Assembly (NCBI GenBank): GCA_025963615.1
Contig: JAOQAL010000755.1
Span: 1-5,556, forward strand
Length of the DNA: 5,556 bases
Origin: Chitinophagaceae bacterium
Lineage (GTDB): Bacteria > Bacteroidota > Bacteroidia > Chitinophagales > Chitinophagaceae
Reading direction: 5' to 3'
In this document: positions 1 to 4,343 of the stretch, one piece after another
Layout: each line of letters starts with the position of its first letter
Position numbering within the stretch: the stretch's first letter is position 1
Program-made: the position numbers and the translations under genes
The notes under the pieces: generated by a model
The model's database searches: none
Told to the model about the DNA's origin: nothing
What the model saw: the letters and a program-made list of their open reading frames with translations, nothing else

Positions 1-218
1 CATACCACCAGGGTTCCTCCGTCCAATGTTAGCGTGTTCATGGTTAGCGCGCTGCCATAATACCATTTGGTAGTTCCTCCGCCCACTACCTCAGCTTCCA
101 CAACCAATGGCTCGGTGCCAGTGCAGGCAGGAGGTGGTAAAGAAGAAAGACATTGTGAAAAGCTGGACAATGAAAGAAAGAATAATAAAAGAAACGAACT
201 AAGAGTGATTTTCAGCAT
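1..218 (-). CDS. N-terminus of a secreted surface protein, cut by the window edge
   Basis: Seen: reading the minus strand from the ATG at 218-216 gives 72 codons open to the left edge; the next codon begins TG. The protein starts MLKITLSSFLLLFFLSLSSF and then SQC. That is a signal peptide with one Lys, a hydrophobic core at about residues 5-20 and a likely signal peptidase I site near SFS/Q. It is not a lipobox, because the residue pattern before Cys23 (FSQ) does not fit L-x-[AGS]-C. After it come a Pro-rich turn (LPPPACTGTEP) and a Gly/Thr-rich stretch of alternating hydrophobic residues (GGGTTKWYYGSAL, then LTLDGGTLVV), which looks like beta-solenoid or beta-sandwich sequence. An in-frame TGA upstream with no other start codon between supports this start. 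Inference: an exported, probably T9SS-secreted, Bacteroidota protein. The function and the C-terminus lie outside the window. Confidence 0.72.
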   Translation of the reverse strand, partial: MLKITLSSFLLLFFLSLSSFSQCLSSLPPPACTGTEPLVVEAEVVGGGTTKWYYGSALTMNTLTLDGGTLVV

Positions 219-664
219 AGGGTGACTTTTGTGGTTAAAATCACCGGCAAATCCTTTGCGTCAAAAAAATTTGAACATGGATTGCCCTTTACCGGGTTCA
301 TGGTTTTTCAAATTGATGTCCAGCGTTAAGGCTTGTATACCGGCTGATTTTGTATTGGATGTTTACTAACCTAAATTATAATTTGAATATCCCCGATGCA
401 ACCATAATTGCAGCAAGTGGATGAAATGCTGCACGAACGGTCAGTAAACCCGTATGAACGAACCAACAGGAGTTCATTTCCGATCGGATGGAACACGGAA
501 CTGAAGGACCGTTATGGATTATTCCAAGTTTATGAATGTATAAAAGTCTTTTTTTGATGAACTATATGCAATATTGGTGCAGGGTCTTCGATCTGTATTA
601 TTCTGTTATGGTTGTGGAGAGATTGCAATCCTAGTGGGTCCGCTATCGTTGATGAACTGTACTT
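219..664. other. Gene-free stretch between the exported protein and the LytTR regulator
   Basis: No convincing gene is present in 446 bp. The longest thing noticed is a 34-codon minus-strand ORF starting at 477, with no family features. The stretch lies upstream of the exported-protein gene (start at 218) and downstream of the LytTR stop at 665, so it should hold the promoter of the first and the transcript end of the second. A TTTG sits at a plausible -33 distance for the first gene (on the minus strand, just after a T-run near 266-272), but its -7 partner (TGATTTTA) is a poor match to TAnnTTTG. The notable content is the cluster of dyad symmetries at 361-488, listed separately. Confidence 0.6.
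361..488. repeat. Cluster of nested inverted repeats and palindromes
   Basis: Seen: an outer inverted repeat pairs GTTTACTAACC (361-371) with GGTCAGTAAAC (439-449), 10 of 11 positions complementary. Nested inside are a perfect 12-bp palindrome AAATTATAATTT (373-384) and a perfect 7-bp stem TGCAGCA/TGCTGCA (409-415 and 427-433, 11-nt loop). Just beyond follow ATGAAC/GTTCAT (454-459 and 472-477) and a perfect 10-bp palindrome TCCGATCGGA (479-488). The arrangement could fold as a three-way junction in RNA or be a set of protein-binding sites. No T-run follows the stems, so it does not look like an intrinsic terminator. By rough chance estimates each element alone could occur by accident in a stretch this size; the clustering is what stands out. 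Confidence 0.5.
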
Positions 665-1369
665 TTATTTTCCCAGCCAGGCTTTAAAGCCACTCGCTCT
701 TTTCCTGCTTACAATAACGTCTTTACCGGCAGCAGGAGAGAGATATAGTTTCAACCGGTTGCCAAAATAAGGATGAATCTCTTTAACTGCTGGTATTGAA
801 ATAATAAATGACCTATTGATACGAAAGAAGCGGGTGGGCAGGAGCATCTTCTCGAGTTGTTCTACGCGGTATTCCTGTAAAAATTTCTGATTGTCGAATG
901 TTCTGAAAAAAATGAACCGTTCCTGTGAGAAAAAATAGGCTACCTGGTCAACAGGCACTGACAAAAGCTTTTGTCCCTGTTTAACAAGAAATCTTTCTTT
1001 ATATATACCCGATGTAGGAAATTTATCAGGCTCATAATGAACAGGATCTTCCCCTTCATCTGTTCCATTGATATCATTTAAAAAATGACGGATGGTCTTA
1101 TAACGGAAAGCCCGCAAATTAAGTTCTTCGGTGCCCCTCGAAAAAGTAATAGTTGCTTTAATTTCTCTTCCTGCCGTTTTCTCCACTTCCGTCCTGATTT
1201 CACTATTGGCGAGAATAATATCCGGTATCGTATTCCTGTTAAGCCATTCCGCCGCAGTAAACACGTTGTCGGTAATTCCAACAACCCGGATAGATTCGTC
1301 TATCCCGAACAACAATTCCTTTATTTTTTGCGCTACGATCTTTTCTTGTTCTATCACGAGTACATTCAT
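665..1369 (-). CDS. LytTR-family DNA-binding regulator with a degenerate receiver domain
   Basis: A 234-residue protein of the usual LytTR response-regulator length. Residues 1-100 align with a CheY-like receiver: MNVLVIE start, IRVVG strand, PDIIL strand at 49-53, and LRAF at 85-88. Residues about 125-234 are a complete LytTR DNA-binding domain: RFLVKQG, QVAYFFSQERFIFF, the signature FFRINRSF at 181-188, then EIHPYFGNRLKLYL and the VSRKRASGFKAWL end. The receiver active site is eroded: the acidic pair is E7-Q8, the phospho-acceptor Asp is Asn55 (LAN where most have MD), and the conserved Lys before Pro is Asn98 (FLND for LLKP). The Thr/Ser at 77 is kept. So it probably acts without classical phosphorylation. 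No histidine kinase gene adjoins it in this window. A poor promoter candidate on the minus strand has TTG at 1432-1430 and TTATTTTG at 1408-1401, about 31 nt before the ATG. Target genes are unknown. Confidence 0.92.
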   Translation of the reverse strand: MNVLVIEQEKIVAQKIKELLFGIDESIRVVGITDNVFTAAEWLNRNTIPDIILANSEIRTEVEKTAGREIKATITFSRGTEELNLRAFRYKTIRHFLNDINGTDEGEDPVHYEPDKFPTSGIYKERFLVKQGQKLLSVPVDQVAYFFSQERFIFFRTFDNQKFLQEYRVEQLEKMLLPTRFFRINRSFIISIPAVKEIHPYFGNRLKLYLSPAAGKDVIVSRKRASGFKAWLGK

Positions 1370-1766
1370 ATTGCCCGGTTATTCTTTGGGCAGCAAATTT
1401 CAAAATAATTATCCAACTGCAAAGGCTGACAAGTATCAATTGCCTAAAGAGACGAATGAATTGCCTGTTGCTTTAAAGATTAGTTACCTGATCAATGAAG
1501 AAAAAAAATCTCATTCCCAACCCTGTGTGCATTGGTGTCCTGGTGTCCGTGGTTCAAAACAGGTGAGTAGAATGACTATTGTTTGAACCACCTGGGAGAA
1601 ATCATAGGAGGCGACTGGGACAACACATGAAGGAATGACAAGAGCAAAAAACTATGTGCTCTATCTGACTAGGTGGTTTTTTTGAACCACAAGGATATCC
1701 GAACTGCGATGCTTCGATACCAAATAGAATTGTTGCAACGGGTAATTACAAGCCATGCACCAAAAA
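1370..1766. other. Gene-free stretch between the LytTR and osmC genes
   Basis: No gene is supported in 397 bp. Open frames on the plus strand here are continuations of antisense frames through the LytTR gene, with no start-site or family support. The stretch is upstream of the LytTR gene and downstream of osmC. It contains the TTTGAACCAC inverted-repeat array at 1533-1690 and a smaller hairpin, TGCCC/GGGCA (1372-1376 and 1388-1392), directly before the LytTR start, where it would lie in the 5' untranslated leader. No intrinsic terminator with a U-run was found for osmC. Confidence 0.6.
1533..1690. repeat. Array of TTTGAACCAC inverted repeats
   Basis: Seen: four copies of one motif in alternating orientation. 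GTGGTTCAAA is at 1549-1558, TTTGAACCAC at 1582-1591, a degenerate GTGGTTTTTT at 1673-1682 and TTTGAACCAC at 1681-1690. The first pair forms a perfect 10-bp stem with a 23-nt loop, and the second pair a tight 6-bp hairpin. The first and last copies also form perfect 10-bp terminal inverted repeats around a 142-bp unit (1549-1690). Left of the first copy is an exact tandem duplication of TGGTGTCC (1533-1540 and 1541-1548). Inside the unit is another stem, AGAGCA/TGCTCT (1641-1646 and 1657-1662). No target-site duplication, transposase or T-run is visible. From memory, similar GAACCAC plus GGACACCA repeats are scattered between genes in many environmental bacteria; no search was run. It could be a non-autonomous mobile repeat or a transcript-end structure. 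Confidence 0.65.
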
Positions 1767-2180
1767 CTATTTCCAGGTTCCCCAATCAATATTCACTTCA
1801 ATATCTGGATGAATACTTTTTATAACAGGACAGGTTTCTGCTGTATTTTTCAGTATAGCTTTTGTTTTTTCATCAATATCCGATAGCTTTCCAGGGATAT
1901 GAAATGTTAAATTTATGCCGCTCACCCTCCTGGGATCCGCTTTCATAATCTTTAAAACATCAATTTTTACGTCATCCAGGTCAAACCCCATGGTCCTTGC
2001 CTTGATACCCATCACCGTTATCATACAGGTGCCCAGCGAGGTTGCCAGCAGATCTGTGGGGGAGAAGCGTTCTCCCTTGCCATTATTATCGACCGGTGCG
2101 TCCGTTTCAAAATTGTTTCCGCTTTTCAGGTGGGTGCAGACGGTACGAAGTCCTCCGTTATAAACTACAGTTGATGTCAT
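1767..2180 (-). CDS. OsmC-family peroxiredoxin
   Basis: A 137-residue cytoplasmic protein, the usual length for the OsmC/Ohr superfamily. These enzymes reduce organic hydroperoxides with a peroxidatic cysteine that forms a disulfide with a resolving cysteine. Seen: the N-terminal beta strands; the signature GERFSPTDLLATSLGTC at about 36-52, carrying Glu37 and Cys52 (peroxidatic); a helix ITVMGIKARTMG after it; the central strand region with PRRVSGINLTFHIPG at 83-97; and TAETCPVIKSI with Cys117 as the resolving residue. Both catalytic cysteines are present, so activity is expected. It resembles the general OsmC/YhfA-like branch more than classical Ohr, but that split is uncertain. It stands alone on the minus strand and is divergent from the gene at 2232. 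The 51-bp spacer holds an AT-rich run (2181-2193) and a TAAATTTA palindrome (2198-2205), which is close to a -7 element on this strand but lacks a well-spaced partner. Confidence 0.93.
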   Translation of the reverse strand: MTSTVVYNGGLRTVCTHLKSGNNFETDAPVDNNGKGERFSPTDLLATSLGTCMITVMGIKARTMGFDLDDVKIDVLKIMKADPRRVSGINLTFHIPGKLSDIDEKTKAILKNTAETCPVIKSIHPDIEVNIDWGTWK

Positions 2181-2186
2181 TATATA

Positions 2187-2194
2187 TATTTTTG
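2187..2194 (+). promoter_or_regulatory. Candidate -7 element for the exported beta-barrel gene
   Basis: TATTTTTG at 2187-2194 matches the Bacteroidota primary sigma factor -7 consensus TAnnTTTG exactly. It would place the transcript start near 2200 and leave a leader of roughly 30 nt before the GTG at 2232. The -33 partner is weak: the nearest TTG (2171-2173) is only 13 bp away, shorter than the roughly 19-20 bp expected. Since the region is T-rich, a chance match is possible. Confidence 0.4.
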
Positions 2195-2231
2195 CCCTAA
2201 ATTTACGTTACTAAACACAAACAGGATCCCA

Positions 2232-3038
2232 GTGAAGAAACTACTCTTTCTTACTACGATATTAATGATTACGATTAGCGCGTTTGCCCAGGATTCTACG
2301 GGAACCAGGAAATCATCAAAACAGGAAAAGCGCCAGGAGCGCCGGCAAAAAATTAATACGATGATCCGCCAGGATGAAGAAGGTGTCATGGCTTATCATA
2401 AGCAAAATATTTTTGGCATCCAGTTACGCTCCTTAGGTTATGGCCTGTTATATGAAATCGGGCGTACGAAAACCACCCGCAAAACAACCACCTATAGTGT
2501 TGAATTATCCGAAATAAAAAGTCAGAAAGAAGAAAAACTTCCCACGGGTGGCTTTTTCATTGGCAATCGCTATATCTACGGAAAAATCAATAACTTTTAT
2601 CAGTTTAAATTAGGCATCGGCCAGCAATATATTTTAGGTGAGAAAGGAAATAAAAACGGGGTTTCAGTTTCTGCAGTTTATGGAGGAGGTTTGTCGCTGG
2701 GATTTCTGCGGCCTTATTATCTGCAGGTACAAGATGCCTCCGGAAATCAGGTAACCATTAAATATAGCCAGCAGGATAGTGCATTATTTACAGGAAACAG
2801 CATCCTGGCAGGAGGAGGGCTCGGTAAAGGCTGGGGAGAGTTGAAGCTCCGACCCGGTGCCTATGGCAAAGCAGGACTCCGGTTTGATTATGGACGTTTC
2901 AATGAAATGGTGTCGGCTATTGAAGTAGGTGTCAGCGTGGACGCTTATCTTAAAAAAATCCCAATCATGCTTTTCCAGAAAGAAAAGCAACTCTTCTTCC
3001 AGGGATATATAGCGCTGGAGTTTGGCAGGCGGAAATAA
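2232..3038 (+). CDS. Exported, probably outer-membrane beta-barrel protein of unknown function
   Basis: A 268-residue protein that I do not recognise as a named family. Seen: a clear signal peptide, MKKLLFLTTILMITISAFA, with likely cleavage AFA/Q at 19/20. A very basic, Lys/Arg/Gln/Glu-rich segment follows (about residues 26-47), which may be a short amphipathic helix or coiled coil. From about residue 58 on, alternating hydrophobic and aromatic strands separated by Gly or polar turns (FGIQLRSLGYGLLYEIG, FFIGNRYIYGK, FYQFKLGIGQQYIL, VSVSAVYGGGLSLGF, FFQGYIALEFG near the end) suggest an 8-12 stranded barrel. The start is GTG: no other in-frame start exists before the in-frame TGA at 2172, and the signal peptide begins right after it. 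It is divergent from osmC and is followed by 350 bp before lipA, so it is probably monocistronic. Pore, structural or enzymatic roles cannot be told apart from sequence alone. Confidence 0.85.
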   Translation: MKKLLFLTTILMITISAFAQDSTGTRKSSKQEKRQERRQKINTMIRQDEEGVMAYHKQNIFGIQLRSLGYGLLYEIGRTKTTRKTTTYSVELSEIKSQKEEKLPTGGFFIGNRYIYGKINNFYQFKLGIGQQYILGEKGNKNGVSVSAVYGGGLSLGFLRPYYLQVQDASGNQVTIKYSQQDSALFTGNSILAGGGLGKGWGELKLRPGAYGKAGLRFDYGRFNEMVSAIEVGVSVDAYLKKIPIMLFQKEKQLFFQGYIALEFGRRK

Positions 3039-3388
3039 CCTGGGTCAATATCCCCTGTTGAAAGGTATGGCGTCATTTCAAATTTCGGTTATCCTGGAAT
3101 CCAGAACCGGGAGTTTGCAAATTTTCTATAGTTTATTCAGGATCTGAAGGAGAAATTCGTTCCCAGTTAAATCATTCCGGGCTCATGATGGCAGTATGGG
3201 TTTCGCTTTAGTTAAACATGCCGGATATTCAACAGTCAACTCACAACTGCTTTTTCTCGTATTTTTGAGAAATAATTTTATAACACGGACAGAATGCTTT
3301 CCGCTTCTGTTCCGCTTTTGAAGGACAATCATCGTTCAGAACTTTATTGGACCCTGATTGTTAATTAATACATGTGAATATTTCAACC
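3039..3388. other. Gene-free stretch upstream of lipA
   Basis: No gene is supported in about 350 bp; the short open frames end within a few codons (for example ATG ATG at 3185, stopping after eight codons). Two elements can be named. One is a stem-loop at 3086-3109 that may end the preceding transcript (listed separately). The other is TATTTTTG at 3260-3267, an exact TAnnTTTG match that could serve lipA with a leader of about 115 nt, although no TTG lies at the right -33 distance. No riboswitch or tRNA shape was recognised. Confidence 0.5.
3086..3109 (+). terminator. Weak stem-loop after the beta-barrel gene
   Basis: CGGTT (3086-3090) pairs with AACCG (3105-3109), and CTGG (3094-3097) with CCAG (3101-3104), with loop AAT and a 3-nt bulge on the 5' side. 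It lies 48 bp after the stop of the gene ending at 3038. The downstream sequence has only a broken T-run (ATTTTCTATAGTTT) about 10 nt later, so intrinsic termination is uncertain. It could equally be a chance hairpin. Confidence 0.25.
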
Positions 3389-4324
3389 ATGATTGAACTT
3401 CCCGTAGTTTCCATCAGTGAAAAAGAAACCCGTGTAAAAAAACCGGATTGGCTCCGGGTGAAACTGCCTATTGGCGAAAGTTATAAGCATGTGCGCACCC
3501 TGGTAGATAACCACAAACTTCATACTATTTGCGAAAGCGGCAATTGTCCTAATATGGGTGAATGCTGGGGAGCGGGGACCGCTACATTTATGATTCTGGG
3601 TAATACCTGCACCCGCAGTTGTGGTTTTTGCGCAGTGGCCACAGGCCGTCCGGATGCGGTCGACTGGGACGAACCCCAACGGGTAGCCGAAGCTATCCAT
3701 TTGATGAAAGTTAAACATGCCGTTATTACTTCTGTTGACCGTGACGAGCTTAAAGATGGAGGTTCCGTGATATGGTTCAATACGATCAAAGCTGTAAAGA
3801 ATTTAAATCCTGGTACAACGCTCGAAACATTGATTCCTGATTTTAAAGGAGAGAAGGAAAATATACAACGGGTTATTGAAGCTTCGCCGGAAGTTGTTTC
3901 GCATAATATTGAAACCGTAGAAAGATTAACCCGCCAGGTGCGGATCCAGGCTAAGTACTGGCGCAGTATGGAAGTAATAAAAACATTGAAGGCCGGTGGC
4001 ATGCGCACTAAAAGCGGAATTATGCTGGGATTAGGAGAAACAAAAGAAGAAGTCATTCAGACCATGACGGACCTCTGTAACAGCGGTTGTGATGTCATTA
4101 CAATCGGGCAATACCTGCAACCAACAAAGAAACATTTAGCCGTTCACCGTTTTGTCCATCCGGACGAATTTGCTGAATACCGTGAAATCGGTTATAACCT
4201 TGGCCTGGATTATGTGGAAAGCGGCCCCTTAGTCCGTTCATCTTACCATAGCGAACGACATGTATTTCCTGGCCTGGGAAAATTGGAATGGGAGAAAAGC
4301 AAAACAGGGAATTTGACCCGTTGA
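3389..4324 (+). CDS. lipA: Lipoyl synthase
   Basis: Radical SAM enzyme that inserts two sulfur atoms into protein-bound octanoyl groups to make lipoyl cofactor on the E2 subunits of 2-oxoacid dehydrogenases and on the glycine cleavage H protein; cytosolic. With the start at 3389 it has 311 residues, normal for the family. Seen: auxiliary-cluster cysteines in [12 protein letters not shown] (48, 53, 59), the radical [11 protein letters not shown] motif (74, 78, 81), then [48 protein letters not shown] and IGQYLQPT. The C-terminal [11 protein letters not shown] supplies the Ser ligand of the auxiliary cluster. All key residues are intact. Start choice: an in-frame GTG at 3374 adds five residues, but the ATG at 3389 gives MIELPVVS, which fits what I recall of relatives. 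No lipB or lplA gene adjoins it. It converges with the T9SS cargo gene, leaving 19 bp between the stops. Confidence 0.97.
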   Translation: MIELPVVSISEKETRVKKPDWLRVKLPIGESYKHVRTLVDNHKLHTICESGNCPNMGECWGAGTATFMILGNTCTRSCGFCAVATGRPDAVDWDEPQRVAEAIHLMKVKHAVITSVDRDELKDGGSVIWFNTIKAVKNLNPGTTLETLIPDFKGEKENIQRVIEASPEVVSHNIETVERLTRQVRIQAKYWRSMEVIKTLKAGGMRTKSGIMLGLGETKEEVIQTMTDLCNSGCDVITIGQYLQPTKKHLAVHRFVHPDEFAEYREIGYNLGLDYVESGPLVRSSYHSERHVFPGLGKLEWEKSKTGNLTR

Positions 4325-4338
4325 CTGAATCAAACGGG
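4317..4338. terminator. Shared stem-loop between convergent lipA and the T9SS cargo gene
   Basis: CCCGTT (4317-4322) pairs perfectly with AACGGG (4333-4338). The stem extends by GA/TC across a one-base bulge, leaving a five-base loop. The 5' arm includes the last codons and the stop of lipA (4322-4324), and the cargo gene stops six bases beyond the other arm. Being symmetric, it could act on both transcripts. T-runs are poor on both sides (CCGTTCTATTTAATC on the plus side), so it may stabilise 3' ends rather than terminate strictly. Confidence 0.42.
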
Positions 4339-4343
4339 CCGTT

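Noticed and set aside
375..477. A 34-codon minus-strand ORF starting at 477.
   Set aside because: Short, no signal peptide, helix or domain, and it lies over the dyad-symmetry cluster; chance ORFs of this size are common.
1085..1586. Plus-strand open frames of 107 and 151 codons across and beyond the start of the LytTR gene.
   Set aside because: They are antisense to a gene with an unmistakable domain match, and their products have no recognisable domain and run into the repeat array.
1533..1690. Possible CRISPR array.
   Set aside because: The repeats are only 10 bp, alternate in orientation and have unequal spacing; no cas gene is near.
1673..1690. Intrinsic terminator for osmC.
   Set aside because: The stem is six pairs, and on the osmC strand the A/T run lies in the loop and not after the stem.
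2198..2221. Promoter for osmC with TAAATTTA as -7 and TTTG as -33 on the minus strand.
   Set aside because: The -7 has a mismatch at the conserved G and the spacing is about 12 bp, far short of the usual 19-20.
3520..4056. A 178-codon minus-strand open frame inside lipA.
   Set aside because: It is fully antisense to lipA, whose cysteine motifs and length are intact; no independent coding signal is seen.
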